From assembly GCA_964511185.1 (NCBI GenBank), contig CAZEDU010000016.1:1-58108 (forward strand): a stretch of 58,108 nt of DNA, read 5' to 3'. The notes beneath the pieces are model-generated. The model made no database searches, was not told the DNA's origin, and saw only the letters and a program-made list of their open reading frames with translations. Below are positions 1 through 10,400 of the stretch, one piece after another. Position 1 is the stretch's first letter; each line of letters starts with the position of its first letter. Both the position numbers and the translations under genes were made by a program. This DNA is from CAZEDU01 sp964511185. Lineage in GTDB: Bacteria; Myxococcota; Myxococcia; Myxococcales; Myxococcaceae.

Positions 1-3000
1 TGCTTGCCCTGCTTCACCGGCCCGCGCGGCGTGGTGGTCTTCTCGGTGGGCCGCCCCGGCTCCGGAAACAGGTATGCCTCGCGCCCCGCCGCCGTCTCCG
101 GCAGCTCGCCGAACGGCGCGAAGCGCACCAGCGTGTCGAGCCACACGTACCGTCCCTCGCCGACCTCGGCGCGCAGGCACAGGTACGGCAACAGCGACTC
201 GTTCGGGAACTGGTAGGGCGCCGGGTCGACGTTGAAGGTGCGCACCGCCGCGATGCGCGTGCGCAGCCCCACCGCCTCGAGGCTCGCCTTGAGCAGCCAC
301 AGGCGGCTGCCGCGGTCCTGCGCCACCGAGTGCGCCGCCGACATCGCCAACCCCGCGTCGCGGCCTTGCAGCTTCTTGTGCACGGCGGCGTACAGCGCGC
401 GGGCCGCGTCTTCGCCTTTGTTGTCGCCCACCGCTTGTCGCGCGAACGCGTCGACCTCGAAGGTGCGTTGCCCGCGGTCGAGGAAGGTGTCGGCGTAGGT
501 GGCCAGCACGCCGTCGTTGCCGGTGGTGCCGGCGCCGACCACCACGAACGGCAGGTACTCGTTGCCGGACGGCGGCGCGTTGGGCTCGGGGATGAACGGC
601 TCGACGTTCTTCTCGGCGTGGTGAAACACCTCGCCCTCCGCCGTCCGGGTGACCGAGAGCGGCGGCAGGTTGTGGGCGTCGACGCTCATCCCCGCGCCGG
701 GCGGCGCGACGACGGTGTAGACCGACCACGCGTTCGGCTGGCGGGCGATCTGGAAATAGAACGCCGAGGCGGTGAAGCCGGGCTGCACAGGCCCCCGCGC
801 GGCGTTGGCTTGCAGGTACTCGTACTGCACGTAGTCGCCCACCTGGACGCCCGGCAGGCTGATGGTCTCTTTGTGCTCGATTTTCTCCGGCTCGAGCACC
901 GTGCCGTCGGGCTTCACCGTCCGCAAGGTGAGCACCTGCGCGTTGGGCGGCAGGTTCACCTCCGCCACCGTCGAGATGCCGCCCTGCGCGAGCGCCTTCT
1001 GCACGATGTGCACGCGGTCGACCGAGGAGCCGTCGGGGTACACGCGCACCGCCGCCGCGTCGAGCACGTACGCGCTCGCGGCGGCCTCGGTCGCCTTGCT
1101 CGTCTCGTATGCGGCGATGGCCGCCTTGCCGTCGATGGCGTGGTCTTGCAGCAGCTCCTTGCCCGTCTTCTCCCGCTCGACCTGACGTCGAAGCTGCAGG
1201 TCGCCGCCGTCGAGCAAGAGCGCCTCTTCGCGCACCTTCAGCGCCGCGTCCTTCTTGCCGGCCAGCTCCAGCACTTCTCCTAGCCGCTTGGGGACCAGCG
1301 CGCTCCGCGGCCACCGCGCGCGCAGCTTCTCGAGCACCCCCGCCGCTTCGTCGAGCCTGCGGAGCGAGACGAGCAGCTGCGAGAGCTGCAGGGCGATGCT
1401 CCAGTTGTCTTCGTCGCGCTCGAGCTGCTCTCGGTACAGCCGCGCCGCCTCTTCGAGCTGACCGCGCGACTTGAAGTGCTCGGCCCGGCGGAGGGACTGG
1501 CCCGGGCAGGCCGCCAGCGCCTCGAGCAGCTCGTCTTGCGTGGCGATGGCGTCCCGGCGCCGCGCCAGGTCGTAGCGAAGGCTCAGCGCCTCGCAGAGCT
1601 GCGGCTGCTCCGAGAGCGCCTGCCGCGCGTGCTGATCCGCCTGCGCGTCGACGCCCAAGCCCAGCGCCACCTGCGCCTTCTTCATCCACAGCGGGTAGCC
1701 GAGCTTCTTGTCCTTCGGCGTTGGCGCCGCGCCCAGCGTCTCGGACGCCTCGACGTGCCGCCCATCGTCGAGCGCGAGCGAGGCGACGGTGAGGCGCGCC
1801 TGCACGTTGCCCGGGTCCTTCTCGAGCGTCGCCTCCAGGTCGCGCGTCGCGCGCCCACGCGCCACCCGGTTGGGAATCGACCGGTCCCCCAGCACCACCT
1901 CCGAGCGCAGCCAGGTGAACGCCGGGGTGGCGAGCACCGGCTCGAGCGACTGCACCAGCGCCTTGGCGCCGTCGCGGTCGCGCGACATGCCGTCGAAGGC
2001 CGACAGGTACGCGGCGAGCCCCGCGCCCGCCTCGTCCTCGAGCGCCTGCGCGAACGCGGTGGCCGAAGGGTACACGCCGCGCGGCTCGAACGTCTTCGCG
2101 CCGGACCCGCTCGGCGCCGGCCCGCGGGCGGGACGAAAGGCGAGCATCGAGGGACGGCCGTCGGCGCGCAGCAGCGAGACCGAGAGCGCGCCGGAGCGGT
2201 CCGAGCGCGCGAGCCGCACCAGCAGACGGTGCTTGCCGGCGGGGAGCCGCACGCCGCGCGCGCCCACCGTGGGCTCGCTCTTCTCGAAGGGACGCCGGTC
2301 GAGCACCAGCCCGCCGTCGACGTAGAGCTTGTACGTCGCCGAGGTGACCGTGCGCACCACCCAGTCGGTCTCTTCCGCCGTGTCGAAGTCGACCGCCAGC
2401 AGGTAGCCGTCGCCCGGCCCGCTCTCGCCGGGGAGCGCGATGCGGCCGACGGCGGCGGGCAGCTCGCGCGACGTCACCGCGCCGTAAGCGCCCTGCACCT
2501 GCCCGCTCAGGTCGCCGGTGCGCTCGGCGGGGGTCACCGCGTCGATGTCGAGCAGCCGGTGCGCGAAGAGCGGGCCCCACAGCGCCCAGCGTCGCGGCGC
2601 GCCCAGCGCGTCGAGCCAGCGGCTCTCCTCGGCGCGGTCTCGCCCTTCCGCCGAGAGGCTCGCCAGCGCCGCGCGGAGCAGCTGCGCCGCGTCCCCGAAC
2701 GCGCCTTGCTCGAGCGCGCGCGGCGCCTTCCGCGCGATGAGGGCGTCGAGCGAAGGGGCGGTGCCGGCCAGCTCGTAGGCGTACCGGGCGGCGCCGGCGC
2801 AGAGCGGGTGCCGGGGCGCGCGCTCGCAGGTGTCGAGCGCGGCGCGCAGCGCGCGGTCGGGCCGCGCGACGCGGAGCGAAGCGACGAGCTGCCCGTAGAG
2901 CGCGTAGGGCTCGTTCGGGTCTTTGTCGACCGCGCGGTCGAACAGGCTTTGCGCTTTGAGGAAGTCGGACTCGACCAGGAAGGCGTGGAAGCCGGCCAGC

Positions 3001-3134
3001 GCCACCGCGCGCGCGGGGGCGTCTCCACCGGCGGCTTCGTGCGAGGCGCGCTCGAGCGAGGCGAGCGGGTGCCGCTTGGCGCAGCCAGCGGCGAGCAGCA
3101 ACACCAGCGGGGCGACGCGGAGGATGTGGGGCAT
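1..3134 (-). CDS. Lipoprotein with TPR-like region, DUF3857 and degenerate transglutaminase-like domain (3' end outside window)
   Basis: The ATG at 3134 opens an N-terminal signal with lipobox LLLAAGC, so the product is probably a lipoprotein. The frame is open for 1044 codons to the left edge, so the C-terminus is missing. A TPR-like helical region comes first, then a sugar-binding-like segment (YKLYVDGGLVLDRRPF), more TPR-like helices, a DUF3857-type beta domain (VRVYPDGSSVDRVHIVQKA) and a region matching the transglutaminase core of the protein at 7436-11101. Where that relative has FGDCKDKAS, this one has VAQDRGSRLWLL, so the nucleophilic Cys is absent; the downstream Asp (YVWLDTL) remains. 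It lies 16 bases behind the kinase gene and is probably co-transcribed with it. A structural or binding role rather than catalysis is inferred. Confidence 0.8.
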   Translation of the reverse strand, partial: MPHILRVAPLVLLLAAGCAKRHPLASLERASHEAAGGDAPARAVALAGFHAFLVESDFLKAQSLFDRAVDKDPNEPYALYGQLVASLRVARPDRALRAALDTCERAPRHPLCAGAARYAYELAGTAPSLDALIARKAPRALEQGAFGDAAQLLRAALASLSAEGRDRAEESRWLDALGAPRRWALWGPLFAHRLLDIDAVTPAERTGDLSGQVQGAYGAVTSRELPAAVGRIALPGESGPGDGYLLAVDFDTAEETDWVVRTVTSATYKLYVDGGLVLDRRPFEKSEPTVGARGVRLPAGKHRLLVRLARSDRSGALSVSLLRADGRPSMLAFRPARGPAPSGSGAKTFEPRGVYPSATAFAQALEDEAGAGLAAYLSAFDGMSRDRDGAKALVQSLEPVLATPAFTWLRSEVVLGDRSIPNRVARGRATRDLEATLEKDPGNVQARLTVASLALDDGRHVEASETLGAAPTPKDKKLGYPLWMKKAQVALGLGVDAQADQHARQALSEQPQLCEALSLRYDLARRRDAIATQDELLEALAACPGQSLRRAEHFKSRGQLEEAARLYREQLERDEDNWSIALQLSQLLVSLRRLDEAAGVLEKLRARWPRSALVPKRLGEVLELAGKKDAALKVREEALLLDGGDLQLRRQVEREKTGKELLQDHAIDGKAAIAAYETSKATEAAASAYVLDAAAVRVYPDGSSVDRVHIVQKALAQGGISTVAEVNLPPNAQVLTLRTVKPDGTVLEPEKIEHKETISLPGVQVGDYVQYEYLQANAARGPVQPGFTASAFYFQIARQPNAWSVYTVVAPPGAGMSVDAHNLPPLSVTRTAEGEVFHHAEKNVEPFIPEPNAPPSGNEYLPFVVVGAGTTGNDGVLATYADTFLDRGQRTFEVDAFARQAVGDNKGEDAARALYAAVHKKLQGRDAGLAMSAAHSVAQDRGSRLWLLKASLEAVGLRTRIAAVRTFNVDPAPYQFPNESLLPYLCLRAEVGEGRYVWLDTLVRFAPFGELPETAAGREAYLFPEPGRPTEKTTTPRGPVKQGK

Positions 3135-3150
3135 ACGCGGGGAAGTCAGG

Positions 3151-4998
3151 TCACTGCTTGCGCTTGGTGGTCTGCTTCGAGACGGGCGCGTTGGGCTTCG
3201 GCTTCTCGGGGCGTTTCACGGTGGCGGGACGAACGGCCGAGCCCTTGTCGTTCTTCCCGACCGCCGGCTCGGGCGGGCTGACGTCGAGCGGCGGGGGCGG
3301 CGGGGGCCGGTTGAGCGCCGCGTACGAAATCGCGCGGAACTCGCAGCGCCCGTCGAGGCAGCCCACCGCGCCCTTGGGGAAGGTGCCGAAGAGCTTCTGC
3401 CAGTCGCTGCCCAGCTCGACGCTGTCGCCCACCATCCGGCGGTCCTCGCCTTCGCCGACGTAGGCCGCGAGCTGACCTGTGGTGTGGTGAATGACGAGCG
3501 AGAGCCGGTTGTGGCCGGGCTTGAGCCGGGTGGGGCTGATCAGCGTGCCGCGCTTTTCGCCCAACGCCCACTCCAGCGTGGGCGAGGTGCTGTCCGCCGA
3601 GAGGATGAGCGCGGCGTACCGGCCGGTCTCCCCCACGAGGAGCAGCGCGCCCTTGGTCGGCGCGGGCGCTCCGAGCAACAGCCGCCGAAGCGGCGTGACC
3701 CAGCTGCGGCTCGGCGCGGTGGTGGCCACCTCGGCGGAGACCGACACGCCCTCTCCTTCGAAGTCCACGTCGAGCACCGCGCGGCCCACGCTGGGATCGC
3801 CCTCGGCGCGGCCGAAGCGAATCTCGCTGCCCTCGAGCAGCGGCCTCCAGCCGAGCGCGACGACGGGCACCTGGTCGGGTCCTTCGCCCAAGGTGAGCGC
3901 GCGGTTGAGCTGCGGCGGCTCGATGCGGCCCGGCGCGGTGAGCGGCCACTTGGCGGCGAAGTCGGTGGTGAGGTCGAGCCCCGCCGGCTGCCGCTCGACT
4001 TGCCGCGCGCCGCGCAGGTAGCTCAGGCCCAGCACCAGCAGCGCGGCGAGCACCACGGCGATGGAGGCGGCGCGCACCACCTTGCGGCCGAGCTTGAAGG
4101 CGAGCGCGCGGAAGCGGTCCGCGGGCGTCGACTGGGTGTGGAACGACGAGTAGGTGACGGGGACGAGCGGCTCGAGCGCCTCGATGATCTCCGCGACCTT
4201 CTGGTAGCGGTCCTCCGGCGCGGGCTTGAGGCACCGGGCGACGATGACGTCGAGGTGCTTGTCGAGCCCCGGCTTCTTCTGGGACGGCGGGTCGAAGTTG
4301 CCGACCGGGAGCTCTCCGGTGAGCAGCTCGTAGAGGATGACGCCCAGCGAGTAGATGTCGGCGCGGTGGTCGGCGTTCTTGGCGTCCACGCGCTGCTCGG
4401 GCGCCATGTACGAGAGCGTCCCCATCGACATGTGCGTCTGGGTGACGTTGTAGCGGCTGGCGATCGCGCTCTCGTCGAAGAAGCCGGCCAGGCCGAAGTC
4501 GGTCACCTTGGCGATGCCGCCCGCCTGCTCGTCGAACAGGATGTTCTCGGGCTTCAAGTCGCGGTGGAAGACGCCGCGGCCGTGCGCGTAGTCGATGGCG
4601 CGGCAGATCTCGAGGCCGATCTTCAGCGCCCCGGCCGGCTGCAGCTGCGGCGAGCGCATCACCTCGCGCAGCGACGGCCCGTCGACGAACTCCATCACCA
4701 GGTAATAGGTGCCGTCGGCGTTGCCCTTGTCGACGATGGAGACGATGTTGGGGTGCGACAGCGCGGCGAGCGCGGCGCCTTCCTTCTCGAAGCGCGCCAC
4801 GAAGGCGTCGTCCTTCGCGAGCTCGGTGGCGAGCACCTTGACCGCCACCGTGCGCCCCAAGGAGAGCTGCGTCGCCCGGTGGACCTCGCCCATGCCGCCG
4901 CGGCCCACGAGCCGCTCGAGCCGGTAGCCCGGAATCAGGTCGGGGGGCTTGGGACGGCTGATGGCCGTCTTCTCGATGGGCGGAGTCGCGGGAGCCAA
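3151..4998 (-). CDS. Transmembrane Ser/Thr protein kinase (Hanks type)
   Basis: 615 residues. The kinase domain spans about 25-290, with glycine loop VGRGGMGEV, ATP-binding Lys54 (VAVKVL), catalytic loop HRDLKPEN (Asp147) and DFG at 167-169, then MGTLSYMAPEQ. All key catalytic residues are present, so it should be active. A single membrane segment lies at about 309-330. The C-terminal ~285 residues would be outside the cytoplasm and look like a beta-rich LamG-type sensor fold ending in a Pro/Lys-rich tail. The gene is followed after 16 bases by the truncated lipoprotein gene, which suggests the two proteins act together at the envelope. Myxobacteria encode many such kinases; the substrate cannot be read from the sequence. 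Confidence 0.93.
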   Translation of the reverse strand: MAPATPPIEKTAISRPKPPDLIPGYRLERLVGRGGMGEVHRATQLSLGRTVAVKVLATELAKDDAFVARFEKEGAALAALSHPNIVSIVDKGNADGTYYLVMEFVDGPSLREVMRSPQLQPAGALKIGLEICRAIDYAHGRGVFHRDLKPENILFDEQAGGIAKVTDFGLAGFFDESAIASRYNVTQTHMSMGTLSYMAPEQRVDAKNADHRADIYSLGVILYELLTGELPVGNFDPPSQKKPGLDKHLDVIVARCLKPAPEDRYQKVAEIIEALEPLVPVTYSSFHTQSTPADRFRALAFKLGRKVVRAASIAVVLAALLVLGLSYLRGARQVERQPAGLDLTTDFAAKWPLTAPGRIEPPQLNRALTLGEGPDQVPVVALGWRPLLEGSEIRFGRAEGDPSVGRAVLDVDFEGEGVSVSAEVATTAPSRSWVTPLRRLLLGAPAPTKGALLLVGETGRYAALILSADSTSPTLEWALGEKRGTLISPTRLKPGHNRLSLVIHHTTGQLAAYVGEGEDRRMVGDSVELGSDWQKLFGTFPKGAVGCLDGRCEFRAISYAALNRPPPPPPLDVSPPEPAVGKNDKGSAVRPATVKRPEKPKPNAPVSKQTTKRKQ

Positions 4999-5049
4999 AC
5001 GCGCGAAGGCTAGTGGACAACCGCCACAGGGACAATGCCGCGGCGGACT

Positions 5050-6522
5050 TTAGGGAAGGGTGAGGGCACGGAGGATGCGCGCGTCCGAGCCGGGCACCCT
5101 CAAGCGCAGGAGCAGGGTGGCGCCCGAGCGGCCTTTCTCCAGCGCGCGCGCCAGGGCGCGGGCGTTGTCGATGCGCGCGCCGCCGAGCTCGACGACCACC
5201 ATGCCCGGCTGCAGGTCGGCCTGCCCGGCAGGCGACCCTGGGCGCACCTCGGTGATGAGCGCGCCGAAGCGAATGTCGGTCTGCTGCGCAATCTCGCGCG
5301 GCAGGTCGGTGACGGTGAGCCCCAGCCGCTGCTCGGGCGCCTGGTCTTTCTCGGGCGCGGGCGTCTGCGCGAGGCCTTCCAGGTCGGGACGGGTGCCGAG
5401 CCGCACGCGCTCCTTTCGCTCCTGGCCGCCGCGGTAGAGTGTGATTTGGGCGTCGTTGCCGGGCCGCTTGAGCGCGACGTTTCGGGTCAGCGCCGAGGCC
5501 GAAGGGATGGGCTCGCCGTCGAGTTGGGTGATGACGTCGTCGGGCTTAAGCCCGGCGCGCTGGGCCGGCGAGTTGGGCTCGAGCTGCGTCACGATGGCGC
5601 CCTGGGTGGCCGGCACCCGGAGCGCCTTGGCCAGCTGCGGCGTCAGGTCCTGCACGTACGCGCCGAGCCACGCGCGGGTGACGACGCCCTTCTCCCGCAG
5701 CTGCGGCAGCAGCGCGCGAATCATGTTCGACGGCAGCGCGAAGCCGATGCCGGCGCCGCCGCCGACGATGGCGGTGTTCATGCCCACCACCTCGCCCTTC
5801 AGGTTGAAGAGCGGACCGCCGGAGTTGCCGGGGTTGATGGCGGCGTCGGTCTGCAGGAAGTCGTCGTAGGGGCCCATCTGGATGTCGCGCGCCCGGGCCG
5901 ACAGGATGCCGGTGCTGACGCTCGACGAGAGGCCGAACGGGTTGCCGATGGCGGTGAGCCAGTCGCCGATCTGCAGCGCGTCGGAGTCGCCGAACGGCAC
6001 CGAGGGCAAGTTCTTCGGGTTGCCTTTGAGCTGCAGGAGCGCGACGTCGGTGAGCGGGTCTCGCCCCTTCACCTCGGCGCCGAAGGTGCGGCCGTCGTCA
6101 AGCGTGATGCGGATGGCGGTGGCGCCCTCGACGACGTGGTTGTTGGTGACGATCCACCCGGTGGGGTCGATGAGGAACCCCGACCCGATGCCTTGGCGTG
6201 GATCCGGCTGGGGAATGCCCAAGCCGCCGAAGCCTTCGGGGCCGCCGAAGAAGCGCTCGAACAGCTCGTCCGGACCGCCGCTGCCGCCGGTCGCCGCGTC
6301 GCTGGTGGCGACGACCTCGACGTTCACCACCGCGCCGCGCACCCGGCGCACCAGAGGCGCGATGGACGGCAGCGCGACGACGTCGCGCGCGGCGGGCACG
6401 GCGGAGGCGCCGGGTTTGGGGGCGGGAGCCGGGGACGCGCGGTCGGTTTGGCTCTGGCCGCACACCGCCGTGGAGAGGAGGACCACCAGGAGCGGAACTG
6501 AACGAGAGCGGAGCGCACGCAT
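5050..6522 (-). CDS. htrA: HtrA/DegP-family periplasmic serine protease with two PDZ domains
   Basis: 490 residues from the ATG at 6522, with a signal peptide (VPLLVVLLSTAVCG). The trypsin-like domain carries the whole triad: His in TNNHVVEG, Asp in TDVALLQL and Ser in NPGNSGGPLF. Two PDZ domains follow, around YVQDLTPQLAKALRV and GLTVTDLPREIAQQ. Members of this family degrade or hold misfolded envelope proteins. Translation can be read open further upstream, but that part has no signal peptide and overlaps the divergent uracil-DNA glycosylase gene, so the internal ATG is preferred. The gene is 51 bases upstream of the kinase gene in the same direction. Confidence 0.95.
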   Translation of the reverse strand: MRALRSRSVPLLVVLLSTAVCGQSQTDRASPAPAPKPGASAVPAARDVVALPSIAPLVRRVRGAVVNVEVVATSDAATGGSGGPDELFERFFGGPEGFGGLGIPQPDPRQGIGSGFLIDPTGWIVTNNHVVEGATAIRITLDDGRTFGAEVKGRDPLTDVALLQLKGNPKNLPSVPFGDSDALQIGDWLTAIGNPFGLSSSVSTGILSARARDIQMGPYDDFLQTDAAINPGNSGGPLFNLKGEVVGMNTAIVGGGAGIGFALPSNMIRALLPQLREKGVVTRAWLGAYVQDLTPQLAKALRVPATQGAIVTQLEPNSPAQRAGLKPDDVITQLDGEPIPSASALTRNVALKRPGNDAQITLYRGGQERKERVRLGTRPDLEGLAQTPAPEKDQAPEQRLGLTVTDLPREIAQQTDIRFGALITEVRPGSPAGQADLQPGMVVVELGGARIDNARALARALEKGRSGATLLLRLRVPGSDARILRALTLP

Positions 6523-6642
6523 GGACAGCTCCCAGCGTGGGGACGCAAGCCCCCTGTCGCAAAGGCCGATGCCGGCGCGCTGCTCGGCAGGCGAGCGGTC
6601 CCGACGGTTCAATCGTCGCCTCAGGCTCGATATGAGAAGGGT

Positions 6643-7281
6643 GTGAGCGTCGTCGTTCAAAAGCTGAAGGTGCTGCACGGAGAGCTCGATGCATGCCGGG
6701 CGTGCCCGCGGATGATTGGCCCCGTGGTGCACGGGCCGCCGGTGCCGAGCAAAATTTTCCTGGTCGGCCAAGCGCCCGGGCCCCGCGAGGGGAGCTTCGG
6801 GCGGCCGTTCGCCTGGACGGCGGGCAAGACGCTCTTCCGGTGGTTCGAGGAGACGCTCGGCGCGGACGAGGAGACGTTCCGCCGCACCGTCTACATGGCG
6901 GCCGTGGCGCGCTGCTTTCCGGGCAAGGCGCCCGGCGGCGGCGACCGTCGGCCGGATCCGCTGGAGATCTCCGCTTGCCGCGGCTTCCTGGAGCGCGAGG
7001 TCGCCATCCTCCAGCCGAAGCTGGTTCTGCCGGTCGGCACCCTGGCCATCGAGCAGGTGCTGGGCGAGAAGTCGCCGCTCGCGGAGGTGGTGGGCAAGGC
7101 CCGGCGGCTCTCGTACCACGGCGTCGAGGCCGACGTGATCTGCCTGCCGCACCCCAGCGGCGCGTCCACCTGGCACCGCATGGAGCCCGGCATCACGCTG
7201 CTCCGCCGCGCGCTCGCGCTCGTGAAGGTGCACCCCGAGGTGCAAAAGGCGTTCGGCGGCGGCGTGGCGAAGGTCGGCTAG
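6643..7281 (+). CDS. Uracil-DNA glycosylase superfamily protein, Fe-S type (family 4/5-like)
   Basis: 212 residues from a GTG start. Motif 1 is GQAPGPREGSFGRPF and motif 2 is HPSGAST, as in family 4/5 uracil-DNA glycosylases. Four cysteines (C18, C21, C91, C112) have the C-x2-C...C...C pattern of the [4Fe-4S] cluster in these enzymes. The family removes uracil from DNA to start base-excision repair. Motif 1 has GQAPG where family 4 usually has GEAPG, so substrate range is uncertain. It is divergent from htrA and convergent with the DUF3857 gene, from which a large palindrome separates it. Confidence 0.9.
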   Translation: MSVVVQKLKVLHGELDACRACPRMIGPVVHGPPVPSKIFLVGQAPGPREGSFGRPFAWTAGKTLFRWFEETLGADEETFRRTVYMAAVARCFPGKAPGGGDRRPDPLEISACRGFLEREVAILQPKLVLPVGTLAIEQVLGEKSPLAEVVGKARRLSYHGVEADVICLPHPSGASTWHRMEPGITLLRRALALVKVHPEVQKAFGGGVAKVG

Positions 7282-7309
7282 AGGTTCCGGTTGCGAATAA
7301 GCGGTTCAG

Positions 7310-7432
7310 GCCGTCGCCGTCGCCGTCCACGCTCACGACAGCGTTCACGTCAACGACAACGTTCACGACGTCATCGTTGACGTTGACGTTGACGTGGTCG
7401 TCGACGTTGACGTGAACGGCGTCGGCGACGGC
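7310..7432. repeat. Hexamer-rich imperfect palindromic element, copy 1
   Basis: It lies in the 154-base gap between convergent genes. Outer arms GCCGTCGCC (7310-7318) and GGCGACGGC (7424-7432) enclose runs of ACGTTG/ACGTCA-type hexamers that can themselves pair across the centre. The right arm is followed by TTTT, so it could end transcription from the uracil-DNA glycosylase gene. Its right arm is nearly identical to that of the element at 23952-24106. Confidence 0.8.
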
Positions 7433-7435
7433 TTT

Positions 7436-10400
7436 TCAGCGCTCGAGCGCCGCGCTCTTCTCCCCCGCGGCCCGCTGCACCACCAGCTTCCGCGAGAAGA
7501 GCTGATCCGCCTTGCCGAGCCACGCGCGAAACGCCGGATACTCCGCCGCCTTCACCCGCGCCACCGCGAGCGTCAGCTCCGCTTGCGCGATCAGCTTCTC
7601 GCCCTGCATCGAGTAGGCGACGCGGAAGCTCCCGAACGGCGACTCCTCTTTCACCTCGGCGGGCAGCTCCGCCGCGAGGAAGCCCGGCGGCAACGTGTAC
7701 GCGACCTCGAACACGTTCTTCCACACGCCCGACAGCACCAGGTCATGCTTGCGCGTCGCCAGCGGCGCGAACGCCTGGGTGTACGCGCGGCCGCCGCCGA
7801 GCGGGAAGAACCGGAGCCCGTTCGGCAGCACCTCGGCGTAGCGCGGCACCTGCAGCTCGAAGTCGAGCGTCACGTCCTGGTCGAGCCGCGTGAGCTCGCT
7901 CATCTCCACCTTCTTCACCGTGAGCCCGGGGAACAGCTGCGCCCAGCCCTGCTCGAACGTCTGCTTGCGCGTCGCCTGCGCCTGGTAGGTGCGCCGATAG
8001 TCGGGCGCGCTCTGCCCCCGCACGCTGCTCTTGCCGGTCACCGTCGCCTTGCCATCCGCCTGCAGCGCGACGTCCAGGTGCAGGACGGTGAGGTTCTCTT
8101 CCGGCTTCGCCTCCGGCGTCGTCGCGAACGCGGTCGGCCCGTCGGGCTCGATGACCAACACGTTCGCCAGCCGGTCGGCCGACGGCAGCTCGGTGGTCGA
8201 GTGGAACTCGGCCGTCCCATCGAGCCAGAGCTGGAACTTCGGCACGTACGCGATGGCGTGGTTGAACGCCGCGAGCGACGCGGGCTCCTCGCCGATGTTG
8301 CCCAGGTGCCGCATGCGCAGGAGCACCAGGCGCGAGTCGACGCCGGCCACCTTCAGCATCGCGTGAATCAACGACGCCTTGTCCTTGCAGTCGCCGAACC
8401 GGCGCGCGAGCACGCGGTCGACGCGGTACGGCTTGTAGCCGTGGATGCCGAACTCGAGCGCGACGTAGCGCGTGTGGGTGACGACGAAGTTGTAGATGGC
8501 GCGCACCACCGCGAGCTCGTCCTTGCGGTCGACGCCGGCCAGCGCCTGGTCGACGGTGCGCTTGAGCTCCTCGTTCGGCGTGAGCTGATCTCGAATCAGG
8601 CCCCAGTAGTAGCGGTTGACCTGCTCCCAGTCGCGGTAGGTCGAAACGTGCAGCGTGGTGGCGACCTCCGCCCAGCCCGGCATGCTCGGCTCGGGCACCA
8701 CCTTCGGCACCTTCGCGCTGGTGAAGCGGTACAGCACGCGCCCGTTCTGCTCTGGCTCGGTGCGGGCGGTGACGTTCTCCGGCAGCCGCTTGCTGTTCCA
8801 GTACAGCTTCCGCTGCGCCGGCATGTCGACCAGGTACTGGTAGCGGACCTTGGGGTGCGCGGCCTGCACGTAGTCGACGTCGCCCCAGTAGTCGGAGAGC
8901 AGGTTGTCCTTCGCGGTGTCGTCGAGCCGGTACTGCAGCTCGAGCACGTCGCCCGCCGCGAGCGCGGGGAACGAGAGCACCTTCGCGCGCGCGTCGTAGT
9001 ACATGCCGGTCCACGGCTCGTTGATGTTGCGCTCGCCCTCCGCGTAGCTGTCGACGATGGAGCCGTCCGGCTTGGTGAGCCGCGCCTTCAGGATGCGGAC
9101 CTCTTGGCGCGTCGGCGCGTAGGTGATGGGGTAGCTGCGGAACGCGTCCACCCCGCGCTGCGTGTAGACCTTCACCGCCATCTGGTGAAAGCGCGACGAC
9201 TGGCCGGACGGCTGAACGCGCGAGTACGCGTAGTCGACCAAGTACACCGCGTCTTCTCCGGCGAAGGCGTCGGCCTCGGGGACGAGCGGCTTCCAGTCGA
9301 GCACGTACTGCGTGCCGATGGGGCTCGACTCGCCCTCCAGCGAGCGCACCACTTCCTTGAGCGTCGGATTCTGAGGGCGAAGCGCCAGAGACCGCGCGAA
9401 GGAGGCGAGCGCCGTCTGGCGGTCGCCCAGCTGCAGGAGCGCGCGGCCCTCCCGCTCGTGCACCTCGGGGTCGTCGGCCGACAGCTCCCGGGCGTCGGCG
9501 AAGGCCTTCAGCGCCTCTTCCTGCTTCCCGTTGGCGGCGAAGAGCTCGGCGAGCTTCAGGCGCGAAGAGAGGTCGAACGGGTCGAGCGCGAGGGTCTGCT
9601 CGAGCTGCGCCGCGGCCTCGTCGATGCGGCCCAAGTCGGCGAGCAGGCTCGCCAGCACCCGTCGGCTCGAGGTGTCGTCGGCGCGCAGCGCGAGCGCGGT
9701 GCGCGTGCGCTCGAGGGTCTCTTGCAGTCGGTCGAAGCGGCGCGACACGCGGGCGGCCTCTCGCGCGAGCGAGGGGATGAACGGCATGGCGCGGAAGCTC
9801 GCTTCGATCAGCTCCACGGACTTGGGCCACTCGCCCAGCGCCTCGAGCGCGCGCGCCTTCGCCACAATCGCCGCGGCGTACTGCGGGTGCGCGTCGACCA
9901 GCGGGGTGAGCAGCGCCAGCGCCTTGGCCGGGTGCTCGAGCTCCAGCTCGAGCTGGGCGAGCATCAGCCGCGCGTACGGCTCGTCGGGCGTGAGCCGCAG
10001 GGCGGCCTCCAGGTGCTTGCGCTGCAGGTTGTGGTCGTCCTGGCGCACCGCCGCGAGCATCTGCAGCTCCGCGTCGTTCTTCTTCCGCTCGACCGCGCGC
10101 TCCATCTCGGCGACGTCCAGGCGGCTGGGGGCGTCGAACGCGCGGAAGTAGGCGAGCACGCTCGAGTAGTCGCTGCGCAGCGCCGCGTCGTCCGGCTTGG
10201 CGCGCACCTCTTTCTCCAACGCCGAGGTCAAGGTCGGCAGCCGCTGCGCCGCCAGGTGCACCTTCTTCGGCAAGGCGGGGACTTCATTGGGCAGCAGCAC
10301 GCGCCCGCGGCCGCTCTCTTGACGCAGGTAGAAGCCGAGCGCGCCGGCGTCCTGGCAGACCTTGAGGAGCACCCGGTGCACGCCCGCCGGGAGCCGCACC

